A stretch of 64,000 nucleotides of DNA from Parabacteroides distasonis (GCA_021531385.1 JAFBIR010000002.1:1-64000), one strand, 5' to 3'. Shown: positions 51,368 through 61,046, counted from the stretch's first letter. The notes: generated by a model from the letters alone, not told the origin. A program made the numbers and translations.

Positions 51368-52132
51368 ATGGGAAAGATTATCGCTTTAGCAAATCAAAAG
51401 GGCGGAGTCGGGAAGACAACCACAACCATCAACTTAGCCGCCTCCTTGGCTGCCTTAGAGAAAAAAGTATTGGTAGTAGATGCTGATCCTCAGGCTAACG
51501 CCTCTTCTGGTTTAGGAGTGGACATCCGCAATGTCAGGCTTTCAATCTATGAATGTTTGGTCAGTGGGGAGAATGCTGAAGGGGCTATTGTCAAGACTGA
51601 GGTTGAAGGATTGGATGTAATTCCCTCACACATTGATTTAGTGGGAGCAGAAATCGAGATGCTAAATTTAGAGAACCGGGAACGCATCCTAAAACAGTTG
51701 CTCACACCTTTAAAAGAACAATATGATTATATTCTCATTGACTGTTCACCTTCATTAGGTCTAATCACTGTCAATGCATTAACCGCAGCAGACTCGGTGA
51801 TCATCCCCGTGCAATGTGAGTATTTCGCCTTAGAGGGCATTAGTAAATTGCTAAACACCATCAAGATCATCAAATCAAAGCTTAACCCAAGCTTGGAAAT
51901 CGAAGGTTTCTTGATGACCATGTATGACTCTCGTCTGCGATTGGCCAACCAAATCTACGAGGAGGTAAAACGTCCTTTCCGAGACTTGGTCTTCACGACG
52001 GTGATTCAGCGTAATGTGAAACTAAGCGAAGCCTCCAGCTATGGCAAGCCTGTTTTGCTCTATGATCCTGACTCCAAGGGTTCGATCAACCACATGCAAC
52101 TGGCAAAAGAGATTATTGCAAAGAACAAGTAA
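51368..52132 (+). CDS. parA: Chromosome-partitioning ATPase ParA (Soj)
   Basis: 254 aa from ATG 51368. Deviant Walker A KGGVGKTT (11-18), DADPQANAS, and YILIDCSPSLG. It partitions the chromosome with ParB, encoded 17 nt downstream. Confidence 0.96.
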   Translation: MGKIIALANQKGGVGKTTTTINLAASLAALEKKVLVVDADPQANASSGLGVDIRNVRLSIYECLVSGENAEGAIVKTEVEGLDVIPSHIDLVGAEIEMLNLENRERILKQLLTPLKEQYDYILIDCSPSLGLITVNALTAADSVIIPVQCEYFALEGISKLLNTIKIIKSKLNPSLEIEGFLMTMYDSRLRLANQIYEEVKRPFRDLVFTTVIQRNVKLSEASSYGKPVLLYDPDSKGSINHMQLAKEIIAKNK

Positions 52133-52149
52133 ACTGAAAAGAAGAGATT

Positions 52150-53052
52150 ATGGCAGCATTAAAAAGACCGGTATTGGGACGAGGATTGGATGCCTTGATT
52201 GCCTTAGACGACTTAAAGACAAGTGGTTCCTCCTCGATCAATGAGATTGAATTGAGCAAGATACAACCTAATCCAGAGCAACCTCGTTCCGTATTCGAAC
52301 AGGAGGCACTGGAAGAGTTAGCCATGTCCATTCGTTCCATGGGGGTCATCCAGCCCATCACGCTCAAAGAAATCAATGAGAATCAATACCTCATCATTTC
52401 AGGAGAGCGTCGTTATCGAGCTGCCTTAATGGTCGGTCTGGAGCGCATACCCGCCTACATCAAAACAGCAGCAGACGAGCACATCATGGAGATGGCTTTG
52501 ATTGAGAACATTCAACGTGAGGATTTGAACTCCATTGAGATTGCCTTGGCCTACCAAAAATTGATGGAAAATTACGGAATGACACAAGAGCAACTAAGCG
52601 AGCGAGTGGGCAAAAAACGAACCACTATCGCCAACTATCTACGTCTCTTAAAGCTCCCTGCAGAGATACAAATGGGATTGAAAGATAAAAAGATAGACAT
52701 GGGCCATGCTCGAGCCTTAGTTCCTGTGGACGACCCTGAAGTGCAGTTGGCATTCTATGAGCAGATTATGGAACAGGGATTATCAGTACGCTCTGTCGAG
52801 GAGATGGTACGTCAGGTTACTGAGAAGAAAAAGCTCAGTTGTGAGGAAAAGCCAGCAGAGGCTGCCACGAAACCATCTCGTAAACCAACACTTCCCGAGG
52901 AATTTAAGATTCTCAGAGAACATCTATGCCGCTATTTTCACACCAATGTGCAGCTCACCTGCGATGAGAAGGGCAAAGGACGTATCACTATTCCCTTTGA
53001 TTCTGAGATAGAACTTGAAAAATTAATCGGAATTTTGGACTCCCTCAAATGA
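52150..53052 (+). CDS. parB: Chromosome-partitioning protein ParB (Spo0J)
   Basis: 300 aa. N-terminal RGLDALIAL, the ParB CTPase boxes (NPEQPR, GERRYRAA, ENIQREDLN), and a central HTH (MTQEQLSERVGKKRTTIANY). The C-terminal dimerisation part is preceded by a Lys-rich linker. Its stop overlaps the next gene's ATG (ATGA at 53049-53052). Confidence 0.96.
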   Translation: MAALKRPVLGRGLDALIALDDLKTSGSSSINEIELSKIQPNPEQPRSVFEQEALEELAMSIRSMGVIQPITLKEINENQYLIISGERRYRAALMVGLERIPAYIKTAADEHIMEMALIENIQREDLNSIEIALAYQKLMENYGMTQEQLSERVGKKRTTIANYLRLLKLPAEIQMGLKDKKIDMGHARALVPVDDPEVQLAFYEQIMEQGLSVRSVEEMVRQVTEKKKLSCEEKPAEAATKPSRKPTLPEEFKILREHLCRYFHTNVQLTCDEKGKGRITIPFDSEIELEKLIGILDSLK

Positions 53053-53768
53053 ACCATCAGATTCTGTTGTTTTTGGTCGCCCTCTTATGTTGTGCTCCAT
53101 TAGTCGCACAAGAGATATCCACGAGAGAGACTCCTCCTACAGCCTTTGCCGTGGAGGATTCTACCGTGCAAATAGCAGCAGACTCTACGATCCAGACGGT
53201 TTTAGCCAAAGCTGACTCCATAGGTGTACCAGAAGTCAAGCTTGATATCCAGCAAGCCTTTAAGCCCAATCCCACCAAGGCTGTATTGTTAGGATTGGTG
53301 CCTGGATTAGGTCAAATTTACAATCGCAAATACTGGAAACTCCCCATTGTCTATGGTGGATTGATGGGTTGCATGTATGCCATAACCTGGAATAACCGTA
53401 ACTATAAAGATTATTCGGAGGCTTATAAAGACATCATGTATGATGCAGCCACAAACCCCAATAACCCGGAAGCTTGGAGTCAAACCTGGCAGGTACTAAC
53501 ATCTTTGGATCCTTCCAGTGTCATTAACGACTCCAACTTCAAAGATCGACTCAAGCGGCAAAAAGATTATTATCGCCGCTATAGAGATCTAAGCATTATC
53601 ATTACCGTAGGTGTGTATGCCTTGACACTTGTTGATGCGTACGTTGATGCCCAACTGTTTGATTTTGACATCTCCCCTGACCTATCCATGCGGGTAGAGC
53701 CAGTAGTGACTCCTAAAACGAGCGTAACCCCACGCTCTTATGGCTTAAATTGTTGTTTGAAATTCTAA
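53049..53768 (+). CDS. DUF5683 membrane protein
   Basis: 239 aa. Signal peptide (LFLVALLCCAPLVAQ). The DUF5683 core holds NPTKAVLLGLVPGLGQIYN then RKYWKLPIVYGGL, with several hydrophobic segments. It lies in the conserved Bacteroidetes slot between parB and an MltD-like gene and is translationally coupled to parB. Function unknown. Confidence 0.88.
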   Translation: MNHQILLFLVALLCCAPLVAQEISTRETPPTAFAVEDSTVQIAADSTIQTVLAKADSIGVPEVKLDIQQAFKPNPTKAVLLGLVPGLGQIYNRKYWKLPIVYGGLMGCMYAITWNNRNYKDYSEAYKDIMYDAATNPNNPEAWSQTWQVLTSLDPSSVINDSNFKDRLKRQKDYYRRYRDLSIIITVGVYALTLVDAYVDAQLFDFDISPDLSMRVEPVVTPKTSVTPRSYGLNCCLKF

Positions 53769-53774
53769 TAGCGC

Positions 53775-55331
53775 ATGAAAAAATTGTTATTCCTGCTCAT
53801 ATGTTTGGGCAATCTGATACAAACACTCCAAGCAGACGAAATTAAACCAGAAGAAAAAGACTCTATAAAAATACTTGAAGAGGAGATTGGCTTGATACCG
53901 GAAAGTTTAGACGCCAACGTCGATAGTCTCCTTCACTCTTGGCATGTGCAATACTTCACCAAACAGGAGGATTACTGCCACGACGATGATGCCAATATCT
54001 TCTTTCCCGATTCTGTTTACGCCGATCGCCTCAACCGCCTCCCAAGTGTCATCTCCCTACCCTACAACCACATTGTCAGGGATTGCATCGATCTCTATGC
54101 TGAACGGAAACGAGATTTGGTACGCTATATGTTAGGTATGGCCGATTTTTATTTCCCCATCATCGAAGAGGTATTAGATCGGCATGATCTTCCGATTGAA
54201 TTAAAATATTTAGCGGTGGTAGAGAGCGCTTTAAACCCTGTTGCCCTTTCCAGAGTGGGTGCCAGTGGATTATGGCAATTTATGCTTCCCACTGGAAAAA
54301 TCTACGGTTTAGAAATCAATAGTTTGATAGATGAGCGAAGAGACCCCAAGCGTGCGACGGAGGCAGCCTGTAGCTATTTTAAAGACATGTACGCTATTTA
54401 TGGTGATTGGAACCTCGTGATGGCAGCTTATAATTGTGGTCCGGGAAATGTCAACAAGGCTATTCGACGAGCCGGAGGAAAGCGAGACTTTTGGGCAATC
54501 TTCCCCTATCTTCCTCGCGAGACACGCTCTTATGTGCCCCTTTTTATTGCGGCGAGCTACATCATGAATTACTATTGCGACCATAATCTTTGTCCTTTGC
54601 AGACCAGTCTGCCTCTGGCGACAGACACAGTCATGGTCAACCAAGCCTTACATCTACAACAGGTCTCAGAGGTATTGCAGTTAGATTTAGCTACCTTGCG
54701 TGCCCTTAATCCTCAATACAGGCGAGACATTATTCCAGGGAATACCCGTCCTTCTGTCCTGAAATTACCGGCGGCTGCCACTTATGCTTTCGTGGGACAA
54801 GAAGACACTATTTTCAAACATCGCATGGAAGAGTTCTTAGCGAACATTCCTGTCAACACAGAAGGGGCACAAAGCAACAAGGCGGCGACTCGGGAACAAA
54901 TCACCCATGTCGTGCTGCAAGGTGAGAATCTATACACCATCGCCAATCGCTATGGTGTGACGGCTAAAGATATTCGCAAATGGAATGGACTGGGTTCTAA
55001 CCGAGTAGCTAAAGGCAAACGATTAAAGCTTTATGTCGATAATGGAGGCATCGCTTTCGCTACAGCTAAGACTAAAGCGACTACCCCCTCCCAAACTACC
55101 ACAAAGAGTACAGCTGCCTCATCAACGGTTAAAACAGCAGCCAAGACTAAAGCAGCAGCCTCATCTTCCAATGGCAAAGGATTCATAGCCTATACCGTGA
55201 AATCAGGAGACTCGTTGTATTCAATAGCCAAGAAGTATCCCGGTGTCTCCACGAAAGACTTGCAACAGGCCAACGGATTAAAAGGTTCTGACATCCGACC
55301 GGGACAGGTTCTGAAAATACCTGTAGGATAG
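53775..55331 (+). CDS. MltD-like lytic transglycosylase with LysM domains
   Basis: 518 aa with a signal peptide. The SLT domain (about 120-270) has the catalytic Glu in VVESALNP, plus GASGLWQFMLPTGKIYGL and MAAYNCGPGNVNKAI. LysM modules lie near 375-420 (HVVLQGENLYTIANRYGV) and 470-518 (YTVKSGDSLYSIAKKYPGV), with an Ala/Thr/Lys-rich linker between them. It cleaves peptidoglycan glycan strands. In many relatives relA/spoT follows this gene; here a two-component system does. Confidence 0.93.
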   Translation: MKKLLFLLICLGNLIQTLQADEIKPEEKDSIKILEEEIGLIPESLDANVDSLLHSWHVQYFTKQEDYCHDDDANIFFPDSVYADRLNRLPSVISLPYNHIVRDCIDLYAERKRDLVRYMLGMADFYFPIIEEVLDRHDLPIELKYLAVVESALNPVALSRVGASGLWQFMLPTGKIYGLEINSLIDERRDPKRATEAACSYFKDMYAIYGDWNLVMAAYNCGPGNVNKAIRRAGGKRDFWAIFPYLPRETRSYVPLFIAASYIMNYYCDHNLCPLQTSLPLATDTVMVNQALHLQQVSEVLQLDLATLRALNPQYRRDIIPGNTRPSVLKLPAAATYAFVGQEDTIFKHRMEEFLANIPVNTEGAQSNKAATREQITHVVLQGENLYTIANRYGVTAKDIRKWNGLGSNRVAKGKRLKLYVDNGGIAFATAKTKATTPSQTTTKSTAASSTVKTAAKTKAAASSSNGKGFIAYTVKSGDSLYSIAKKYPGVSTKDLQQANGLKGSDIRPGQVLKIPVG

Positions 55332-55432
55332 ATGCGTTTCGTTATTGTATCATACTTTTTCGTTTTTGCGTGGCCAGTTCCAAAAGCAGTACGAAAAATG
55401 TGTTTCTTTGCAGTAACAAAGAAAGAAAGACT

Positions 55433-56449
55433 ATGGGCGTATTAGATAATGATTACATTCGAATCAAAGAAAAACCGTGGCTGATTAGCTTGGTCTGCAC
55501 CATTTTCGTGGTTTATCCCAATGTGGCTTGGCTATATTGTGAATTGACATTCCTTTCCCACCAAGAGCAGCTGAACTTTATCTTGTTCACACTCTTTCGA
55601 TTCCTGTTCTTTTGGGCGTTTATTTGGGGAGCCATTCGCTACAACTTCATGCGACTCTCTACTCCCCACTTTCTCCGCCGGTTAGGTTGGAACTCACTGA
55701 TCACCCTCGTTGCGTTTCTGGTTTATATGGTGATTACCCACCTGACTCAGAACTACGACCGCTTTCTGAGCATCCTTGTCTTCCAGTTCATCGTGATGTG
55801 TTTGTTGAATACCTTGGTAGGCTATATCACCCTGCTCTACTCCCTGCAACGGGAAAAAGATCAAGAGATTGAGCAACTGCGCATCGAGAACCTGCAAAGC
55901 CAGTGCAATGCATTGACCAACCAGATCAACCCTCATTTCTTCTTCAATGCGCTCAATGGCATCAGTGCCTTGATCCGTAGGAAGAATGACGAATCCACCC
56001 TGCTGTACGTGACCAAACTATCCGACATTTTCCGCTACACATTGCAAAGCGAGAAGAAAGGCTTAGTCACGCTGGAGGAGGAATTAGCTTTTGCGGAAGC
56101 CTTCAGCCATGTCATGGAGGTGCGCTTTAGTGGCAAATTCTTCGTCCATTTCGAGGTACCGGAAGACAAACGGCAATTAAGAATTCCTGTCCTCTCGTTG
56201 CTCCCCCTTATCGAGAACACAACCGTGCACAATGCGATCGATCGTGAGAATCCCATGCATATCTATATTCAGCTCAATGAAGAGGATGAATTGATCATTT
56301 CCAATTCCATTTGTCCGAAACTGACTCCTCCCGACACGAACGGGACAGGATTGAACAACCTGCGAAATCGCTTCAAACTACTTATGAACAGTGATATTCG
56401 TGTCGTGAATGATGGGAAAACCTTTTCTGTTTATTTACCATTAAAATAG
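55433..56449 (+). CDS. LytS-type sensor histidine kinase
   Basis: 338 aa from ATG 55433; the frame from GTG 55370 overlaps the promoter-like TTTCTTTG at 55403-55410. Four membrane helices (about 15-145), then the His_kinase domain with the phospho-acceptor region NQINPHFFFNALN (near 183) and a degenerate ATPase with GTGLNNLRNRF. There is no separate extracellular sensor, so the membrane helices themselves may sense. It pairs with the LytTR regulator 5 nt downstream. Confidence 0.9.
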   Translation: MGVLDNDYIRIKEKPWLISLVCTIFVVYPNVAWLYCELTFLSHQEQLNFILFTLFRFLFFWAFIWGAIRYNFMRLSTPHFLRRLGWNSLITLVAFLVYMVITHLTQNYDRFLSILVFQFIVMCLLNTLVGYITLLYSLQREKDQEIEQLRIENLQSQCNALTNQINPHFFFNALNGISALIRRKNDESTLLYVTKLSDIFRYTLQSEKKGLVTLEEELAFAEAFSHVMEVRFSGKFFVHFEVPEDKRQLRIPVLSLLPLIENTTVHNAIDRENPMHIYIQLNEEDELIISNSICPKLTPPDTNGTGLNNLRNRFKLLMNSDIRVVNDGKTFSVYLPLK

Positions 56450-56454
56450 GCATC

Positions 56455-57210
56455 ATGAAAATACTGATCGTTGAAGACGAGACCACCGCATACGAGAATT
56501 TGGTCGAGATATTAGCAGAAGTAGCCCCTGAGGCTGAGGTGTTAGACAATACCGAGAGCATTCGTCAAACCGTTCGTTGGCTGCAATCTCACCCCAAACC
56601 AGATTTGATTTTGATGGACATCCATCTTTCGGATGGCTCCTCCTTCGCTATCTTCGAGCACACAGAGGTAGAGTCTCCCATAATCTTCACCACGGCTTAT
56701 GATCAATATGCTATTGATGCATTCAAGGTGAATAGCATTGATTATCTATTAAAGCCAATTAAGCCGGAAGATTTACGCCGCGCATTAGACAAATATAGCA
56801 GACTGAACAATCAAGATATATTGAGCTATTTAGCCAAATTAAATCAACTCTCGGAGGCCCCAAAATACAAGGATAAAATCTTGATTCCCTATAAAGACAA
56901 ATTACTTCCCATCAATATGCGGGAGATTGCCTGCTTTTACACAACGGATAAAAACACCTGTGTTTATCTCACAGATGGCCGTAGTTACCCCTATACAAAA
57001 ACACTCGACCAAATCTATGCCACACTTAATCCGGCAGAATTTATCCGTGCGAATAAGCAGTATATTTTATCTCGTAATAGCGTGAAAGAGATTACGATAT
57101 GGTTTGATAGCCGCCTGTTGATTAACTTAACAATCGATGTTCCTGAGCGCATCTACGTCAGCAAGAATAAGGCTTCCGAATTCAAGAACTGGATCGTAAA
57201 CCAAGAATGA
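56455..57210 (+). CDS. LytTR-family response regulator
   Basis: 251 aa. The receiver domain (1-120) has the phospho-Asp in LILMDIHLSDG, the Thr switch in FTTAYDQYAIDAF and the Lys in LLKPI. The LytTR DNA-binding domain (about 145-250) has FYTTDKNTCVYLTDGRSYP and FIRANKQYILSRNSV. It acts with the upstream kinase. Confidence 0.93.
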   Translation: MKILIVEDETTAYENLVEILAEVAPEAEVLDNTESIRQTVRWLQSHPKPDLILMDIHLSDGSSFAIFEHTEVESPIIFTTAYDQYAIDAFKVNSIDYLLKPIKPEDLRRALDKYSRLNNQDILSYLAKLNQLSEAPKYKDKILIPYKDKLLPINMREIACFYTTDKNTCVYLTDGRSYPYTKTLDQIYATLNPAEFIRANKQYILSRNSVKEITIWFDSRLLINLTIDVPERIYVSKNKASEFKNWIVNQE

Positions 57211-57228
57211 ATTATTTGATGGTTCAAT

Positions 57229-57753
57229 TCACTTCCGTTCTTCCATCTCGCAATAGAGCTGGAAGAAGTCTCGATCAATATCGTCGCGGATGCGTCGGAA
57301 CTCATTGAGCACATGCTCGTAGGAGCCCGTTGCTTTGGACGGATCCTCATAACCCATGTGAATCTGATGCTTTACGTTGCCATGAAAGACAGGGCAGGTT
57401 TCCTTAGCGTGATCGCACACCGTGATGACGTAATCCCAATCCTCGTTGAGGTATTCATCTACTTGACAAGGCTTGTGGTCACTGATGTCAATTCCTCGCT
57501 CACGCATCACCATGACCGCCTTGGGATTGACTCGTTTTTCCGCTCTCACACCACCGGAATAGACCACCACGTCCTTACCATAAGAGGCCAATAACCCGTG
57601 AGCCATTTGGCTGCGGCAGGTGTTACCTGTGCATAGGATTAATACTTTGATGCCGTGTTTTCCAGCGGTCTTCGGTTCATTCGCAAAGGTTGTCGCACTG
57701 AGCAACAACAGACTCATGCAGGCCATGAGCAAGCCACAGACATGTCTTTTCAT
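57229..57753 (-). CDS. arsC: Thioredoxin-type arsenate reductase (low-MW phosphatase fold) with a signal peptide
   Basis: 174 aa. The P-loop CTGNTCRS (Cys41, Arg47) and the redox pair Cys113/Cys120 (VCDHAKETC) reproduce the Cys triad of S. aureus-type ArsC. DYVITVCD and HMGYEDPSKATGS are family strings. Unusually, residues 1-25 form a signal-peptide-like stretch (KRH, LLMACMSLLLLSATTFA), absent from cytoplasmic ArsC, suggesting the reductase works in the periplasm. Last gene of the aquaporin-CobW-porin operon (31 nt after the porin). Confidence 0.85.
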   Translation of the reverse strand: MKRHVCGLLMACMSLLLLSATTFANEPKTAGKHGIKVLILCTGNTCRSQMAHGLLASYGKDVVVYSGGVRAEKRVNPKAVMVMRERGIDISDHKPCQVDEYLNEDWDYVITVCDHAKETCPVFHGNVKHQIHMGYEDPSKATGSYEHVLNEFRRIRDDIDRDFFQLYCEMEERK

Positions 57754-57784
57754 TTCTGTGAATTTTTAATGGATGATTAATTGA

Positions 57785-59056
57785 TTAAATGCCGACTTCG
57801 AGTACAAAACGGAACTGCCAGCGGTCATAGCCAGCGAGCGCTTCCGTGCGATGATTATAGGAGGCATCGGCTTGCACCTTGAAGTTGTGTCCCATCAGGT
57901 ATTTAGTGATCCCGAGCGTCGTCTGGTTGAACTGTTTGTAGCCCACCACTGGACGGATCTCCTCCTCAGGAAAGAGTGTGGCGTTACGCAGGGCCAAACT
58001 CCAATGTTTCGGCAACATGTAGCTGGCTTGCACATTGACACCCTTGCCGGCGAAAATGGCCGTCTCAGGTGCTGCGTCAAACAGTGGATCAGAGCAGACT
58101 CGTCCCATGAAATCGGCAGCGAAGGCAAAACCTCTGTATTTGAAGACCAAGTCGGCGAAGTAGCTCTTTAAGGAACGGGTCTCACCATTAGGGAGGAAAT
58201 CTCCCGTCTGCCCATTCAGGCGGGTCGCCTTATCGTTGTAGGAGATGCCTCCGCCCAACATCAATTTAGGCTGTTCCTCATGCTCGTAGTCTCCCTCGAA
58301 TGCCTCACCTTTACCTTTGAAGGAGCCCAAAGGAAAGAGTTCCAAACGACCGGAATAAGCAAATCCGCTTTGGCTACTGCTTTTGCCCCAGTTGCGTCCC
58401 TCGCCCATCGTGATAGAGGCTTTAGCCGCCACGTCAAACGGGCCAGCTACCGTATGATAAAACTCACCAAAGAAACCGAAATCACGGTCTAACTGAAACT
58501 GTCCATCCACGATGCTACGATCCACGAACTCCAAGGCACTCGACGAGGTGCTGTGGGCCCGATTGACCTTGATCTTTGCCTGTCCTACACCGAAGTTCCA
58601 ATGGCTGTTGGGCTTATAAAAGAGGATGGCGTTACGCACAATGTTGGAATTACCATTGGGTGCAGTCTTCATATCATTAGGTGCAAAGCCCAACTGGATG
58701 GAGTAAATCAATTTGGGCGAAAGCACATAACCCTCGAAGTTGAGGCGGATGCGTTTCACTTCCGCATCTGTCATCGTATGGTGGAAATCCTCATCAAGGT
58801 CAAACTCCAACAGACTCTGCATACGGGCACGCATTGTCATCCCGAAAGTTTTGTTGCGTGCCTGGAAGGAGACACCCTTGCCCACCTCAATAAACGGCAT
58901 GTTCTTCAATTGCTCCATCAGCTCATTAGATTCGCTGACACGGATACCACTAAGTTGCTTCTGCTCTTCCTGCGAAAAGGCTGCGGTAGCGATACCGCAG
59001 AGCAGGCCAAAGGCCAGCAGGGCCTTGCGCCCTGCATGTCGTCTCACATCCATCAT
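57785..59056 (-). CDS. Phosphate-selective porin (OprO/OprP-like)
   Basis: 423 aa with a signal peptide (KALLAFGLLCGIATAAFS). A 16-strand-type barrel is indicated by alternating strands (MTMRARMQSLLEFDLD, KLIYSIQLGFAPNDMK, WQFRFVLEVGI at the end). The order and strings resemble the phosphate-selective porin O/P family, which passes anions such as phosphate and, by similarity, arsenate. The start overlaps the CobW-type gene stop by 4 nt, showing coupling. Confidence 0.82.
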   Translation of the reverse strand: MMDVRRHAGRKALLAFGLLCGIATAAFSQEEQKQLSGIRVSESNELMEQLKNMPFIEVGKGVSFQARNKTFGMTMRARMQSLLEFDLDEDFHHTMTDAEVKRIRLNFEGYVLSPKLIYSIQLGFAPNDMKTAPNGNSNIVRNAILFYKPNSHWNFGVGQAKIKVNRAHSTSSSALEFVDRSIVDGQFQLDRDFGFFGEFYHTVAGPFDVAAKASITMGEGRNWGKSSSQSGFAYSGRLELFPLGSFKGKGEAFEGDYEHEEQPKLMLGGGISYNDKATRLNGQTGDFLPNGETRSLKSYFADLVFKYRGFAFAADFMGRVCSDPLFDAAPETAIFAGKGVNVQASYMLPKHWSLALRNATLFPEEEIRPVVGYKQFNQTTLGITKYLMGHNFKVQADASYNHRTEALAGYDRWQFRFVLEVGI

Positions 59057-60153
59057 TGAACTGGAACAATTTCAGTGAAACGGTGAGTTGGATTCGGACG
59101 GCCCGGTTGCAGGAAACGCCAAGCCAAAACCTCCTCGCGAAGTGTATCGCCCAAGAGCTCCGTCAAGACCTCTTTGATCAGTCGGTTCAGCTCCTCCGGG
59201 GTGGTCTCCACTCGGGCATTGAGAATCAGTTTCAGGTCCTCACCCGCTCCCGCATGTCCTCTGAGGGTGAGCGTCTCTCGTGTGCCGGTTAGATTGCCCA
59301 CGGCATACCCCTTGCCATTCTCTGCGATGGCCTTTACATGACCCACAGCATACCCCTTGGTATCAAAGCGAGTCGCCAATGCCTCCATCAGTCGGCGAAG
59401 CCAAGCATCCCAATCGGCACAGGTGCCGTGCAGCATTAGCGTACCATTCAACCAACCCAAGACCGCCTCACCATGTGCGTAGGTATCGTAGTCGATCTCC
59501 AACAGTCGCTTGCCGGCATCGGTGCGACTCATTACCGCCTCCAACCATTCGGTCAAACCGGTACCATGCAGTGCACTGGCCGCTAAGATGGTGGCCTGCG
59601 GAAAGGCAGCCGATGTGCGTGCTTTCAACTCTGCCAAAGCCTCCTCACTCAGCAGGTCGCATTTGTTGAGCAGGATCAGGTCGCTCTCCTCCAACTGCTT
59701 CCGGAAGATGTAGGCGGCATCGGGATGCAGCCCCGCTGATTCGCCCGATAGGATGGCGTTCAATCGCATCGGATCGGCCAGCACCGTCAACGGGGCGATG
59801 CGCAACTCGGCATTCCAATAGTGTTTCAGTGGTTGCATGATGGTGGCGGAAAGATCAGTGCAGCTACCCACCGGCTCTGCCAAGATCACATCGGCGGCAC
59901 CCTCTGCTTTGACTCGCTGAAAGGCCTCTACGAAGCCATTGAAGTTGCAACAGAAGCAGCTGCCACTCACTTCGGCCACCTGCAATGCCTGCCGACGAAG
60001 CAACTCACTATCCACCAACTCTGGTGCTTGATCGTTGGTAATCAAACCGACCCGCAGGCCTTGCTGCATGAGTCGGATGGCGCTTTCCCACAAAAGGGTG
60101 GTCTTTCCTGCGCCAAGGAACCCCCCTACCATGATCAGTCTTGTCTGTTTCAT
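59053..60153 (-). CDS. CobW/COG0523-type GTPase (metal chaperone-like)
   Basis: 366 aa. Walker A GGFLGAGKTT (10-19), the metal-binding CFCC motif (Cys66, Cys68, Cys69), a DVILAEPVGS Walker B-type segment and NKCD (GTP specificity). The C-terminal CobW domain is present. These GTPases deliver metals to target proteins. In this operon the cargo could be a metal or metalloid tied to arsenic handling; which one cannot be read. Confidence 0.88.
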   Translation of the reverse strand: MKQTRLIMVGGFLGAGKTTLLWESAIRLMQQGLRVGLITNDQAPELVDSELLRRQALQVAEVSGSCFCCNFNGFVEAFQRVKAEGAADVILAEPVGSCTDLSATIMQPLKHYWNAELRIAPLTVLADPMRLNAILSGESAGLHPDAAYIFRKQLEESDLILLNKCDLLSEEALAELKARTSAAFPQATILAASALHGTGLTEWLEAVMSRTDAGKRLLEIDYDTYAHGEAVLGWLNGTLMLHGTCADWDAWLRRLMEALATRFDTKGYAVGHVKAIAENGKGYAVGNLTGTRETLTLRGHAGAGEDLKLILNARVETTPEELNRLIKEVLTELLGDTLREEVLAWRFLQPGRPNPTHRFTEIVPVQ

Positions 60154-60176
60154 ACGGATATATGGTTTAATTGCGA

Positions 60177-60986
60177 TTAATTACAGCCACAGGATGTGTC
60201 TTTGCGCTTGATTAGCGGTTCGATGCCATAGGTCAAGGCATAAGCAGCCAATGTGCCACCCAACAAGGGTGAGAAGATATAGACCCAGAAGAAGCCACCG
60301 CTACCCGGCTGCGGGAAAGCAGCCTCTCCCCAGCCCATCAACCAGGCTACCAAACGGGGACCGAAGTCACGTGCGGGATTCAGGCCGGCCTGCGTCAGCG
60401 GAGCTACCAAGAAGATGATGGAGGAAACCGTCAAACCGATGAAGAGCGGAGCCAACGCATCGCTGGGGCGGCCCACATTGCAGCCCTCTGTCAAGGCAAA
60501 GATGAACATGACCAACAGGAACGTGCCAAAGCCCTCGGCGAACATAGCGAGCGGCATAGAAACCACCGCTCCCGCATCCCCCGGATTGGGATAGAACTCA
60601 CCGAACATACGGGCGGTATCAACGGAGGCCGCCGTACCTCGCACGATCTGGTGCGCCGATTCGTAGGCGGCGATGGAGGGGGCGAAAAGCAGATAGAGCA
60701 CCAAACCTGCAGCGAACGCACCAAGCAGTTGTGCCGTTATATAAGGTAATAATTTGTTTGCCGACATCCGTTTACTCAAGACCATCGCCAAGGTGACCGC
60801 CGGATTCAGGTGGGCACAAGAGAGATAACGGGTCAAATAAATCGCCAAGGTGACGGCTGTTCCCCAGATCAACCCGACCTGAAAGATGCCACTATATTCA
60901 CCAAACAAAATCGCCACGGCTACGGATCCGCAGCCAAACAGGGTCAGCACAAAGGTGCCGATACCCTCTCCTACAAATGCTTTCAT
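60177..60986 (-). CDS. Aquaglyceroporin (MIP family), AqpS-like role proposed
   Basis: 269 aa, six membrane helices, with two NPA boxes HLNPAVTLAM and GLNPARDFGP (complete pore motifs). The GlpF-like Asp after the second NPA (NPARD) suits passage of neutral polyols and As(OH)3. The C-terminus ends DTSCGCN, a Cys pair that is unusual for the family. First gene of an operon with a CobW GTPase, a porin and an exported arsenate reductase, downstream of an ArsR gene. Confidence 0.9.
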   Translation of the reverse strand: MKAFVGEGIGTFVLTLFGCGSVAVAILFGEYSGIFQVGLIWGTAVTLAIYLTRYLSCAHLNPAVTLAMVLSKRMSANKLLPYITAQLLGAFAAGLVLYLLFAPSIAAYESAHQIVRGTAASVDTARMFGEFYPNPGDAGAVVSMPLAMFAEGFGTFLLVMFIFALTEGCNVGRPSDALAPLFIGLTVSSIIFLVAPLTQAGLNPARDFGPRLVAWLMGWGEAAFPQPGSGGFFWVYIFSPLLGGTLAAYALTYGIEPLIKRKDTSCGCN

Positions 60987-61004
60987 TTTCTACGCTGTTT
61001 TTGG

Positions 61005-61020
61005 GATGGAATGTTCCATC
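61005..61020. promoter_or_regulatory. Candidate operator: GATGGAA-TG-TTCCATC palindrome
   Basis: A perfect 7-bp inverted repeat with a 2-nt centre, in the 5' UTR between the predicted start of transcription (about 61032) and the aquaporin ATG (60986). Position and symmetry suit a dimeric repressor such as the ArsR encoded just upstream. Confidence 0.45.
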
Positions 61021-61038
61021 GGATGATTTCTATGTGCG

Positions 61039-61046
61039 CAAATGTA
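61039..61046 (-). promoter_or_regulatory. -7 element of the aquaporin-arsC operon
   Basis: CAAATGTA on the plus strand is TACATTTG on the minus strand, a perfect TAnnTTTG, 53 nt before the aquaporin ATG. The -33 is not obvious. Confidence 0.6.
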
